Shown here piece by piece: positions 9,160-17,144 of a stretch of 53,230 nt of DNA. The notes beneath the pieces are model-generated. The model was given only the letters and a program-made list of their open reading frames with translations, searched no databases and was not told where the DNA came from. The DNA is taken from the NCBI GenBank assembly GCA_023421395.1, contig JAEZTL010000062.1:1-53230 (forward strand), read 5' to 3'. A program made the translations under genes and the position numbers. Each line of letters begins with the position of its first letter. The stretch's first letter is position 1. This DNA comes from Bacillota bacterium. GTDB taxonomy: Bacteria; Bacillota; Clostridia; Christensenellales; Aristaeellaceae.

Positions 9160-10278
9160 TTATTGCGCGGCCGCGGATCCGATCACACCCTCCACGAACC
9201 AGTCCGCCGTCAGGATTTCGACGTCGGTCAGCGCGCTTCCGGCCTCGCAGCGGACGTTGCCCTGGTTGTCCTTCAGTTCGCCGGCGAAAACGTTCAGCGT
9301 TCCGTCGATGATGGCGGCCTTGGCGGCGGCCACCGCCCCGGCGGCGCCGTCCGCGTTATTCTTGGTCAGTTCGTCGATGTCCACCACGCCAGAATCCAGG
9401 CCGTAGAACTGGAAGACAGGCTCCCAGGTGCCGTCGATGATCTTCTGGACGTCCTTCGTGTAGTAGTTGGCCCAGTGGAAGACCGGGGCTGTCAGGTAGG
9501 CGTCGGGCAGCACGCTGGGGGCGGGGGAGCTGCAGCCGATGGCATAGGCGCCCTTTTCCGCCGCGGCGATCTGGGCGTTCATGGTGTCGAGGTAGGCGCA
9601 GATCACGTCGCAGCCGGTGTTGACCAGCTCGAGGCCGGCGCTCTTCTCCGCGACCGGGTCATACCAGGAGTTTGTCCACTTCACTTCCACGGTGGCCTCC
9701 GGCTTCACCGAGCGCACGCCCAGCGTGAAGGCGTTCACCTGGGTCAGTACCTCCGGGATCGGGAAGGAAACCACAAAGCCGATCTTGTTCGAAGCCGTCC
9801 GGTAGGCAGCGGCGATGCCCGCCAGGTACTGGGACTGGTACAGCCGACCCATGTAGGTGGCCACGTTGCCGGCGTTGGTCGCGCCGGTGGCGTGGTTGAA
9901 GTACACGCTCGGGTATTCCTCGGCCAGCTTGAGCACGTACTTGCCGTAGCCGTAGCTGGTGGCGTAGATCACGTTATAGCCCTGCTCGATCAGGTCGCGG
10001 ACGGCTTTTTCAAACTGCGCGTTTTCCGGAATGTTTTCGATGTAGGTGGTCGCGACGCCCTCGGCCTCCAGCGCCTTGCGGCCCTGGTCATGGGAGAAGG
10101 AGTAGCCCTCCTCACCCACCGCGCTGCCGTAGATGAAGGCGACCTTCAGGTCTTCCTTGGCGATGGGCTGAAGCTCCGCGTTCTTCGTGACGGCCTCCGC
10201 CAGCGCGCCCAGCCCGGGCAGCGCAAAGAGGGCCACCAGTACCGAAAGGGCCAGTGCAACGATCATTTTCCTCTTCAT
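9160..10278 (-). CDS. BMP/PnrA-family purine nucleoside-binding protein
   Basis: Extracellular receptor of the nucleoside transporter, 372 residues. The signal peptide (MKRKMIVALALSVLVALF, then ALPGLGALAEAV) is followed by the BMP fold: KVAFIYGSAVGEEGYSFSHDQG with the glycine-rich first strand, AVRDLIEQGYNVIYATSYGYG, VYFNHATGATNAGNVATYMGR, and VICAYLDTMN with CSSPAP later. BMP/PnrA proteins bind guanosine, adenosine, inosine or related nucleosides. They are normally lipoproteins, but no lipobox cysteine is present here. AAAGGAG precedes ATG 10278. Two adenine deaminase genes lie directly upstream in the same operon, which supports a purine role. Confidence 0.92.
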   Translation of the reverse strand: MKRKMIVALALSVLVALFALPGLGALAEAVTKNAELQPIAKEDLKVAFIYGSAVGEEGYSFSHDQGRKALEAEGVATTYIENIPENAQFEKAVRDLIEQGYNVIYATSYGYGKYVLKLAEEYPSVYFNHATGATNAGNVATYMGRLYQSQYLAGIAAAYRTASNKIGFVVSFPIPEVLTQVNAFTLGVRSVKPEATVEVKWTNSWYDPVAEKSAGLELVNTGCDVICAYLDTMNAQIAAAEKGAYAIGCSSPAPSVLPDAYLTAPVFHWANYYTKDVQKIIDGTWEPVFQFYGLDSGVVDIDELTKNNADGAAGAVAAAKAAIIDGTLNVFAGELKDNQGNVRCEAGSALTDVEILTADWFVEGVIGSAAAQ

Positions 10279-10341
10279 TTTTCCAATCCCGCTCCTTTTG
10301 TGGCATTAATGCATCGGCGCCGTCCGGCGCATACATCCTGG

Positions 10342-12108
10342 TTACCGGGCGATCAGCGGATCGATCAGCTGGAATCGCTCCACGTCGAAAAGCCCCTGGT
10401 CGGTAATGGCCAGTTCGGGGATGAAGATCAGCGTGATGAACGACAGCGTGACATTGGGCGAGGGCAGATGGCTGCCCCGGGCGTTCATCGCGGCGATCAG
10501 CTTCTCCAGCTTTTCCGCCACCGCCTCGCCTGGCTCGTCGGAGAGCAGTCCGCAGATGGGCAGCGCGATCTCCTCAACCACCCTGCCGCCGCAGGCGAAC
10601 ACGACGCCTCCGTTCAGCGCCCGCACGCGGTTGACCGCCAGCGCCATGTCCTCAAGGTCCGCGCCGGCCACGGTGATGTTGTGGTGGTCGTGGCCCACCG
10701 AGATCGCGATCGCGCCTTCTTTGAGCCCCACACCATGGATGAAGGCCTTGCCGATACCGCCGTTCTTGCCGTAGCGCTCCACGCAAGCAATGTGCAGGAT
10801 GTCGTTTTCCATATCCGCGCCTACCACGCCGCCCGTAACCGGGAGCTCGGCCTCAAGGCGCCGGGTCAAAAGCGTGGTGCCCGACGCGCCGATAACCCAC
10901 GCGCGCACCGTTTCCGCGCCCACCGGCGCGGAAACCGCGAGGTCGGCCGCGGCGACGGGCCGCGCCATGCGCACGGTATCAAGCAGTCGCCCGCTGTAGG
11001 CGGGCGCCGGATACCCCCGCGTCAGTTTTCCGTTCTCCACCGCCAGAACGCCCCGGGTGACGACCTTTTCCACCGTGCACTCCTCGAGCGAGGACAAAAA
11101 TACGATGTCCGCGTATTTGCCCGGCGCGATGGAGCCGGCCTCGCCGTCGATCTTCAGGCTTTCCGCCGGGTTGATGGTGACCATCTGGATGGCGGCCATG
11201 GGGCTGACCCCCGCGCGGACGGCCATGCGTACCTTATGGTCCAGATGCCCCAGGTCCCGGATATGGAGGGCGTCGATATCGTCGCTCACCATGGCGATGT
11301 GGCGGGTGTCCACGCCGTTTTTCGTGACGATCTCCAGGCAGGCCAGAAGGTCCGTGGAGGCGGAACCCTCGCGCATCAGAACGCGCAGCCCCGCACGCAG
11401 CTTCTCCAGCGCCTCCTGCGCGTTCGTGCTCTCGTGGTCGGACCGGATGCCCGCGCCGGCGTAGGCGTTGAGCCGCTCCCCGGTCACGCCGGGCGCGTGC
11501 CCCTCCGCGGTGAGGCCCCGCGCTTCCGCCAGCGCCAGTACCGCGGCGGACTGGGGGCTCTCCGCCAGCACCGGCGGGGCCAGCACCTCCGCCAGGCCCA
11601 CCGCCTCGGGCAACTTCAAAAGCTCCGCGATGTTTTCGGCGCGCAGCACGGCGCCGATGGTCTGAAGCCCCGTCTCCTCTTCCATGAAGGAGGGCACCGG
11701 GTAGTAGAGCCGTACCGGCGCGCCCTTGGATTCCTCCAGCAATTCCCGCATCCCCTCGATGCCGGAGACGATGGTGACCTCCATCAGGTCGCTGGCCACC
11801 GCGGTGGTGCCGCGGCGCACCACCATCTTGCTGAACTCGGTGTAGGTCAGCATGCTGCTCTCGATGTGGATGTGAGCGTCGATAAAGCCGGGCGCCAGGT
11901 ACAGCCCCGCCGCGTCGATCACGCGGGTGTCCGGCCCGACCGTTCCCTCCGGAAGGGGACCGATGGAGGCGATGCGCTCGCCCTTGACGGCGATGTCCGC
12001 CGGGTAGATCTCCCCCGACGCCACGTTGACGAGCTTGCCGTTTGTGATCACGATGTCCGCGCTCTCCTTGCCCAGCGCCACGCGGATCAGCTTCGGGTTC
12101 AATGCCAT
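10342..12108 (-). CDS. ade: Adenine deaminase
   Basis: Cytosolic metalloenzyme converting adenine to hypoxanthine and ammonia. The 588-residue length and domain order match bacterial adenine deaminases: an N-terminal beta domain (ADIVITNGKLVNVASGEIY), the metal-binding motif DAHIHIESSM with His79, His81 and Glu83, a central barrel with EGHAPGV and SDHESTNAQEAL, and a C-terminal domain containing SVGHDHHNITVAGA. GGGAGTT precedes ATG 12108. It lies 19 bases after the stop of a paralogous deaminase gene and 63 bases before the nucleoside-binding protein gene, so it is probably the second gene of the purine operon. Of the two copies this one keeps the more canonical HIHIES motif. Confidence 0.93.
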   Translation of the reverse strand: MALNPKLIRVALGKESADIVITNGKLVNVASGEIYPADIAVKGERIASIGPLPEGTVGPDTRVIDAAGLYLAPGFIDAHIHIESSMLTYTEFSKMVVRRGTTAVASDLMEVTIVSGIEGMRELLEESKGAPVRLYYPVPSFMEEETGLQTIGAVLRAENIAELLKLPEAVGLAEVLAPPVLAESPQSAAVLALAEARGLTAEGHAPGVTGERLNAYAGAGIRSDHESTNAQEALEKLRAGLRVLMREGSASTDLLACLEIVTKNGVDTRHIAMVSDDIDALHIRDLGHLDHKVRMAVRAGVSPMAAIQMVTINPAESLKIDGEAGSIAPGKYADIVFLSSLEECTVEKVVTRGVLAVENGKLTRGYPAPAYSGRLLDTVRMARPVAAADLAVSAPVGAETVRAWVIGASGTTLLTRRLEAELPVTGGVVGADMENDILHIACVERYGKNGGIGKAFIHGVGLKEGAIAISVGHDHHNITVAGADLEDMALAVNRVRALNGGVVFACGGRVVEEIALPICGLLSDEPGEAVAEKLEKLIAAMNARGSHLPSPNVTLSFITLIFIPELAITDQGLFDVERFQLIDPLIAR

Positions 12109-12127
12109 GGAATCAAACTCCCGTCTT

Positions 12128-13891
12128 TTAAGCGATGACTTCGAGCACCGGGTCCACGATCTTCTGGTTCAATACGTCGATGAAGCCGTGGTCGGTGACC
12201 GCATATTCGGGGATGGCCGCCAGCGAGATGAACGAAAGGAACATGAACGGGATCGGGATGGCGCTGCCCATATCGTGGATCAGCGCGTTCAGCGCCTTTT
12301 TCTTCTCCGCCGCCTCCTCCGCCGAAAGGTCCGTCAGAAGGCCCAGCACCGGGTAGGCGATTTCACCGAGAACTTCGCCGTCCCTCACCACCACCTGGCC
12401 GCCCTCAAGCGCCGCTACGCGGTTCACCGCCAGCGCCATGTCCGCGTGGTTGGTGCCCAGCACAATGATGTTGTGGTTGTCGTGGCCCACCGAAGAGGCG
12501 ATGGCGCCGGACTTCAAATGAAAGCCGCCCATGAAGGCCTTGCCGATGTTGCCGTTGATGCCGTAACGCTCCACCTGCGCGATGTAGAGCGCGTCCTGAT
12601 CGGGGTCGCACTGCACGACGCCGTCTTTCACCGGCAGCGTCACCTCGCGCCCCTGGGTGATGGGGATCCAGGGCAGCGTGTCCATCGCCAGCACACGCGC
12701 GCTTATCGCGCCCGCCGGGACGCGCACCTCAAAATCCTCCGGCGCCACCGGCCGTACCAGCTTCACGGTGTTGAGGAGGATCTCCGCGTGCTCCGCCGCC
12801 GGGTAGTGTACGAGCATCTTGCCGTCCTCAAGCACCGGACGGCCGCCCGCGATGACGGATTCTACCTTGAAGTCCTCCGGGCCGGTGGTCAGGTTGATGT
12901 CCGCGCGCCGGCCGGGGGCGAGCCCGCCGATTTTGCCGTCCAAGCCGAAGGCGCGCGCCGCGTTCAGCGTCACGAACTGGATCGCCTGCGCGAAGCCCGC
13001 GCCCTCCTTGAGCGCGGTGCGCACCGCGTCGTCCAGGTGCCCGCGCTCCACCGCGTCCACCGTATGCAAATCGTCCGTTACGATGCTGACGCGGGAGGTA
13101 TCCAGCCTCTTTTCCAGAATGGGCGCGAGCAGTTCCTTCAGGCTGCGGGCCGCCGAACCCTCGCGCATCATCAGGTGCATGCCGCTTCGGAGGCGCAGAA
13201 GCGCGTCTTCGCCGGAGAGTCCCTCGTGGTCGGTGGTGACGCCCGCCGCCGCGCACAGGTTGAAGAGCGGGCCGTGCATCTCCGGCAGGTGCCCCTGCAG
13301 CGACTTGCCCAGGGACAGCGCATAATCCATCGACGCCATCAGATCCGGGAAGCCCATCGCGATGGCGGGCCCCACGCATTCCGAAAGGCCGACGGCGTCC
13401 GGGCGGGCCAACGCCCGCTTGATGATCTCCGTGTCGAAGTGGCCGCCGCTGGTTTCAAAAAAGGGCGAGAAGGGCACGTGGGAAGGCACCACGAAGTAGA
13501 TGGCCAGATCCGTGGCCTTCGCCTCGTCCAGCACGGCCTCAATGGCCTCGAGGCCGCCCACCACGCCCACCTCGTGCAGGTCGGTGAAGATCGCCGTCGT
13601 GCCGTGCTTCAGCACAATCTCGGCGAAGGACCGGACGGAAAGGCTGGTGCTCTCCGGATGGATGTGCCCGTCGATAAAGCCGGGCACGATGTACCTGCCG
13701 CCGGCGTCGATCACCCGGGTGTCCGGCCCAAGCGCGTAGCCGACGTCGCCCACCGCCGCGATGGTGTCCCCCGCCACGGCCACGCCACCCGGATAAATCT
13801 CTCCGGTATACACATTCACCAGAAGGCCGTTCACCACCGCGAGATCCGCCGGAACTTCTCCCTTGGCCACCCGCATCCGCTTCGTGTCCAT
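12128..13891 (-). CDS. Adenine deaminase paralogue
   Basis: Second adenine-deaminase-family enzyme, 587 residues and colinear with its neighbour throughout. The metal motif reads DGHIHPES (His76, His78, Glu80), with Pro in place of the Ile of the first copy; later motifs GHLPEMHGP, TDHEGLSGEDALL and SVGHDNHNIIVLG are conserved. The divergence suggests it may act on another 6-aminopurine or related compound, but this cannot be told from sequence. ATG 13891 follows GAGGTGG; the frame stays open upstream but that part overlaps the leader and promoter. It is the first gene of the operon, about 140 bases downstream of the promoter at 14035-14064. Confidence 0.85.
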   Translation of the reverse strand: MDTKRMRVAKGEVPADLAVVNGLLVNVYTGEIYPGGVAVAGDTIAAVGDVGYALGPDTRVIDAGGRYIVPGFIDGHIHPESTSLSVRSFAEIVLKHGTTAIFTDLHEVGVVGGLEAIEAVLDEAKATDLAIYFVVPSHVPFSPFFETSGGHFDTEIIKRALARPDAVGLSECVGPAIAMGFPDLMASMDYALSLGKSLQGHLPEMHGPLFNLCAAAGVTTDHEGLSGEDALLRLRSGMHLMMREGSAARSLKELLAPILEKRLDTSRVSIVTDDLHTVDAVERGHLDDAVRTALKEGAGFAQAIQFVTLNAARAFGLDGKIGGLAPGRRADINLTTGPEDFKVESVIAGGRPVLEDGKMLVHYPAAEHAEILLNTVKLVRPVAPEDFEVRVPAGAISARVLAMDTLPWIPITQGREVTLPVKDGVVQCDPDQDALYIAQVERYGINGNIGKAFMGGFHLKSGAIASSVGHDNHNIIVLGTNHADMALAVNRVAALEGGQVVVRDGEVLGEIAYPVLGLLTDLSAEEAAEKKKALNALIHDMGSAIPIPFMFLSFISLAAIPEYAVTDHGFIDVLNQKIVDPVLEVIA

Positions 13892-14030
13892 GCCGATCCA
13901 CCTCATCTCATATATTGAAGCGCGCCTCTGCCGGCCGCGCCGGGCTCGCGAACCGCCGGGTATGAAAGCGGCGGCGCGCCGGGCCGGAACCGGAGGTCGT
14001 GCCGCCATGCGCCCGGGCTGGGCGCTCGCG
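13892..14030 (-). promoter_or_regulatory. GC-rich structured 5' leader of the purine operon
   Basis: Predicted untranslated leader of about 140 nt between the promoter and the first deaminase gene. It contains a hairpin at 14009-14025 (GCGCCC/GGGCGC, 5-nt loop) and another at 13953-13974 (CCGCCG/CGGCGG, 10-nt loop), plus further GC-rich self-complementary tracts. The conserved loops of the purine riboswitch were not found. Function not assigned. Confidence 0.4.
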
Positions 14031-14034
14031 ATAT

Positions 14035-14064
14035 AATATACCATTCCCATGGGTTATCAGTCAA
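14035..14064 (-). promoter_or_regulatory. Sigma-A promoter of the purine operon
   Basis: Minus-strand -35 TTGACT (14059-14064), an 18-base spacer and -10 TATATT (14035-14040), predicting transcription from about 14028 into the first adenine deaminase gene. It lies just downstream of the terminator at 14168-14210, so it can act independently of the upstream promoter. Confidence 0.7.
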
Positions 14065-14167
14065 TAAAAAATTCGCGGCGCAATCGTCCCGCCCGGCTTT
14101 GGGGCAGGGCACTGGCTCGGGAATTCTCCAACGGGTTGTGCAAAACGGCAGCCGCAGCCTTGCGAAC

Positions 14168-14230
14168 ACAAAAAACGACGGCAAATCTTCTTAAGATCAG
14201 TGCCGTCGTTGGTACCAATGCTATTTTGTT
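14168..14230 (-). ncRNA. Candidate short RNA or attenuated leader (promoter to terminator)
   Basis: A transcript of about 60 nt is predicted from the promoter at 14237-14266 to the U-tract of the terminator below. It contains TTGGTACCAA, a 10-bp palindrome, just before the terminator stem, and no start codon with a ribosome binding site. It may be a small RNA, or the terminated leader of the purine operon. No known family was recognised. Confidence 0.4.
14170..14210 (-). terminator. Intrinsic terminator upstream of the purine operon
   Basis: On the minus strand AACGACGGCA (14201-14210) pairs perfectly with TGCCGTCGTT (14174-14183). An inner helix ATCTT/AAGAT closes the loop, and six T residues (14170-14175) overlap the foot of the stem. 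The structure is a convincing Rho-independent terminator. Confidence 0.85.
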
Positions 14231-14236
14231 GATGGG

Positions 14237-14266
14237 ATTGTATCATCCGCCAGACGCGTGTGTCAA
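14237..14266 (-). promoter_or_regulatory. Near-consensus sigma-A promoter
   Basis: Minus-strand -35 TTGACA (14261-14266), an 18-base spacer and -10 TACAAT (14237-14242). Start of transcription is predicted near 14230. The intrinsic terminator is met within about 60 nt, before any gene. Confidence 0.75.
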
Positions 14267-14288
14267 TAAACATTGCACCAAATTCATT

Positions 14289-14510
14289 TTAAGTTTTCAC
14301 ATGCCGCGGCGGCATCGGAAAACCCGCCGCGAAGGCTCCTTTCCCGGTCGATTCCAAAAACGCCCGCGCCATAGGTTCGGCGATCGCCTCCACCGCGCGG
14401 CGACCCGGTTCCGCGCCGGGATCCCGCGCGTTGTTGAACCACCGCCAGGCGGCGCTCTTCCGAAAGCAATCGTTGGGCGCGCGTTCGCGGCGTTTTTGCG
14501 GCAGGGTCAC
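14289..14510 (-). pseudogene. Possible gene remnant, unrecognised
   Basis: A 73-codon open frame starting at GTG 14508-14510 and ending TAA at 14289. Third codon positions are strongly GC-rich, as in true genes here, and the peptide looks protein-like (AVEAIAEPMARAFLESTG). There is no ribosome binding site, upstream in-frame codons soon reach a stop, and I recognise no family. It could be the 3' end of a decayed gene. The rest of 14281-14739 shows no gene. A 125-codon frame over the same bases has unnatural composition and was not called. Confidence 0.25.
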
Positions 14511-14739
14511 ATCCCGGAAGTTCCCTATGCGCCAGCTCCGGGTCCACGCCTGTGGCGGGAGCCGCCGGCCCCATCGCCGTCAAGACCAGCAAGCATGTCA
14601 AAACTCGGCGCCCATCGTTTGTCCAAGCAGCGCACAGGCCCCGGAAACGGTTATTGTGCATGATTCCATTTTCTGTCCGGGACGCAATAGGGTTCAGCGC
14701 TTTCGCGCGGGCCTATGGGCGATCTTCGAACGTTGCGCG

Positions 14740-15132
14740 CTACTGCTGGGCGAACTCGAACCGCTCGCCGCTGGGGCCGACCAGGTGGAACCAGCGCGCC
14801 GTGCCCGGCCAGTAATCCGAAACGCCAATTTCCTCCTTCGCGAAGGGAAGCCCCAGGCGCCTGGCCTCCGCGAACGCGGCTTCGATGTCGTCGGTCGCCA
14901 CCGCGAAGTGGTCGAGCGCGCCGGGCACTCCGGCGATTTCGTCGCGCTCGTAAGCCTCCACATAGACGTCGGCCACCTTGAGATGTACCACGCGGCAGGG
15001 CTTGCCCGCCTCCTCGACCGTCGTTTCAAAAACGATTTGAGCGCCCAGCTTCCGGTAGAAGCCGATGGTCGCCTCCATGTCCCGGGTGGGCAGGCCGTAA
15101 TGGTGGAACCCCTTGACGTATTGTCCAAGCAT
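14740..15132 (-). CDS. VOC-family (glyoxalase/dioxygenase-like) protein
   Basis: Small cytosolic protein of 130 residues with the two beta-alpha-beta-beta-beta modules of the vicinal oxygen chelate fold. It starts with GFHHYGLPTRDMEATIGFYRKLGA, continues with LDHFAVATDDIEAAFAEARRLG, and ends with FHLVGPSGERFEFAQQ. Candidate metal ligands are the histidine of FHHYGL, the glutamate of YVEAY, His of LDHFAV and the C-terminal Glu of RFEFAQ. AAGGAGG precedes the ATG. It is the last gene of the operon that starts with the binding protein at 20877, 19 bases after the aldo/keto reductase. A role as isomerase, epimerase or lyase in the catabolism of the imported sugar is plausible but unproven. Confidence 0.85.
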   Translation of the reverse strand: MLGQYVKGFHHYGLPTRDMEATIGFYRKLGAQIVFETTVEEAGKPCRVVHLKVADVYVEAYERDEIAGVPGALDHFAVATDDIEAAFAEARRLGLPFAKEEIGVSDYWPGTARWFHLVGPSGERFEFAQQ

Positions 15133-15151
15133 GCCGCCTTCCTCCTTTTCG

Positions 15152-16132
15152 TCACAGATAGCGGAACGGCTCGATGATCCGGTCGATCTCGGCCATTTCC
15201 TCCGGCGTGATGTCCCAGGCGAGCGCCCGGGCGTTGCCTTCGAGCTGCCGGGCGGAGGACACGCCGCCGATGATCGAGGTGACTTCCTCCTTCTGCCTCA
15301 GCCAGTTGACCGCAATCTCGTTCACCGGCCGGCCCATTTCCGCCGCGAAGGCGGCCAGCCGCTCGTAACAGCCGTAGTACCGGTCGTAGGCTTCGCCGAA
15401 GAACTTCGGGTTGGCGTTACGAATGTCATCTTCGGAGAACTTTCGCTCTCTGGTAAAGCGGCCGCTGAGCAATCCCTGCATGTAAGGGCTGTAGGGCAGA
15501 AACGCCTGCCCGTATTTGCGGACGGTGGCCATCATCTCGTCCTCGGTCTTATACTCCAGCGGGATGCCGTGGTAGCTTGACGTGTTCCGTTCCAGCATGT
15601 TGTAAAGGCCCTGCTGGCATTCCACCGGCACGATCGCCATGAACGCCTCCACATCCGCCTGCGAAAAGTTGGAAAGGCCCACATAGCGGATCTTGCCCGC
15701 GCGCTTGATTTGAAGAAGCGCCTCCGCCGTCTCCTCGATGGGCGTGGCGTGGTCGGGCCAGTGGAGCTGGTAGATGTCGATGCGGTCGGTGCGAAGGCGC
15801 TGAAGACTCGCGTCGATCTCCTGCAGAATGCTCTTTTTCGAAAGGTCGTTGCGGGTGACGTGCCGGTCGTCCCAAAGGAGTCCGCACTTGGACGCGATGA
15901 CGGCCTTGTCCCTCCGGCCGCCCTCGAGCGCCTTGCCCAGCACCTTCTCCGCGTGATACCAGCCGTAGACCGGGGCGACGTCAAAGAAGTTGATGCCCTG
16001 ATCCATGGCCGCGTGGACGATGCGGATGTACTTCTCGTCGTCTTCCCCGCCCCAGTCGCCGCCAAAGTTCCAACAGCCGATGCCCAGCGCGGAAATCGGT
16101 TCTTCGATCCGCTTCACCTTTTTATAGATCAT
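15152..16132 (-). CDS. Aldo/keto reductase
   Basis: NAD(P)H-dependent oxidoreductase of the AKR superfamily, 326 residues. The catalytic tetrad is visible: Asp51 and Tyr56 in FFDVAPVYGWYHAEKVLGKAL, Lys82 in ASKCG, and His in YQLHWPDH. The C-terminal part has the cofactor loop IGGVSSARQLEGN. AAGGAG precedes ATG 16132. It follows the permease gene by 21 bases within the same operon, which suggests it oxidises or reduces the imported sugar or a derivative, as the AKRs of inositol and uncommon-sugar clusters do. Substrate not determinable. Confidence 0.92.
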   Translation of the reverse strand: MIYKKVKRIEEPISALGIGCWNFGGDWGGEDDEKYIRIVHAAMDQGINFFDVAPVYGWYHAEKVLGKALEGGRRDKAVIASKCGLLWDDRHVTRNDLSKKSILQEIDASLQRLRTDRIDIYQLHWPDHATPIEETAEALLQIKRAGKIRYVGLSNFSQADVEAFMAIVPVECQQGLYNMLERNTSSYHGIPLEYKTEDEMMATVRKYGQAFLPYSPYMQGLLSGRFTRERKFSEDDIRNANPKFFGEAYDRYYGCYERLAAFAAEMGRPVNEIAVNWLRQKEEVTSIIGGVSSARQLEGNARALAWDITPEEMAEIDRIIEPFRYL

Positions 16133-16153
16133 GCTCTCCGCTCCTTCACGCGT

Positions 16154-17134
16154 CTATTTGACGACAAGTCCCTTGTGCTTCTTGTCCGAGTTGACGAAAA
16201 TCGCCGCCAGCAGGATCGCGCCGAAGATGATCTGCTGCATTAGGCCGCTGACGCCCACCACGTTCATGCCGTTTTGTATGATGGTGATGAGCAGAGCGCC
16301 CAGAAGCGTCATCAGGATCGCGCCCTTGCCGCCGGTCATCTGAATGCCCCCCAGCACCGCCGCGGCAATGGCCAGCATCGTGTACTGTACGCCGACGGTG
16401 GGAATGCCGCTTTTGAGCTTCACGGCGAAGAATATCCCGCCCAGCGCCGCGCCGAGCCCGGCGCCAAGGAACGCGATGACCTTGGCCCGGCGGACGTTCT
16501 GCCCCATCAGCCAGGTGGCCCGCTCGTTGGAGCCGGAGGCGCGCACGGCATGTCCGGCGGTGGTGAAGCGGCTCACCATCGAGTAGGCCGCGAGGACCAG
16601 AAGCGCCGCCAGGAAAAGGACCGGCACCGCCCCGAACAACGTGACCTTTGCCCAGTTCACGTAAGGCCAAACATCCGGCAGCATGGTCAGCGGCTGCCCG
16701 CCGGAGAGCAGGTACGCGCAGCTCTGCCAGATGGCGGAGGTGCTCAGCGTGGCGATAAACGAGGGCACGCTGAGCCGTGTGTGCAGGTAGCCGTTGAGAA
16801 CGCCCGCCAGGACGCCGTACAGGAGGACCACCGGATAGGCCCAGGGACCGATCCACTTCAAAAGGACCGTCAGCATCACGGCCGCGCAGGAGGCGATGCT
16901 GCCGATGGAGAGATCAATGGAGCCCAGCATCAGCACGTATCCCTCGCCGCAGGCCATCACCAAGACCGGCGAGAGATCCTTGAGAATGTTGATGATGTTG
17001 CGAAGGCCCAGGAAGCTGGGGGTGATCGCGGTAAAAACAACCAGGATCGCCGCCGTGGAGGCCAGCGTGAGGATTTTGGTCAGCGCCTCCCGGTTTCCGG
17101 AAAACCTCCCCCAGAGCGCTTTCTCCGTGTTCAT
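16154..17134 (-). CDS. CUT2 sugar ABC transporter permease (RbsC-like)
   Basis: Membrane subunit of a ribose-type importer, 326 residues with about eight to ten membrane segments. Family sequence includes LMLGSIDLSIGSIASCAAV early, YLHTRLSVPSFIATLSTS in the middle and VGVQYTMLAIAAAVLGGIQMTGGKG near the end. ATG 17134 follows AAGGAG, ten bases after the ATPase stop. It is the second permease of the cassette. The ATPase gene lies between the two permease genes, an unusual order for CUT2 operons. Confidence 0.92.
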   Translation of the reverse strand: MNTEKALWGRFSGNREALTKILTLASTAAILVVFTAITPSFLGLRNIINILKDLSPVLVMACGEGYVLMLGSIDLSIGSIASCAAVMLTVLLKWIGPWAYPVVLLYGVLAGVLNGYLHTRLSVPSFIATLSTSAIWQSCAYLLSGGQPLTMLPDVWPYVNWAKVTLFGAVPVLFLAALLVLAAYSMVSRFTTAGHAVRASGSNERATWLMGQNVRRAKVIAFLGAGLGAALGGIFFAVKLKSGIPTVGVQYTMLAIAAAVLGGIQMTGGKGAILMTLLGALLITIIQNGMNVVGVSGLMQQIIFGAILLAAIFVNSDKKHKGLVVK

Positions 17135-17144
17135 GGCGTTCTCC

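Noticed and set aside
9082..12138. 1018-codon open frame on the plus strand
   Set aside because: It is antisense to the BMP receptor and adenine deaminase genes, is rich in His, Arg and Gly as expected from a reversed GC-rich gene, and has no ribosome binding site or known motif.
12026..13918. 630-codon open frame on the plus strand
   Set aside because: Shadow of the second adenine deaminase; no domain recognised.
13892..14240. Purine riboswitch before the purine operon
   Set aside because: The conserved loop and junction sequences of the known guanine/adenine riboswitch were not found in either leader region.
14284..14661. 125-codon minus-strand frame in the gap before the VOC gene
   Set aside because: Codon third positions and peptide composition are unlike genes here, and a more gene-like frame overlaps it.
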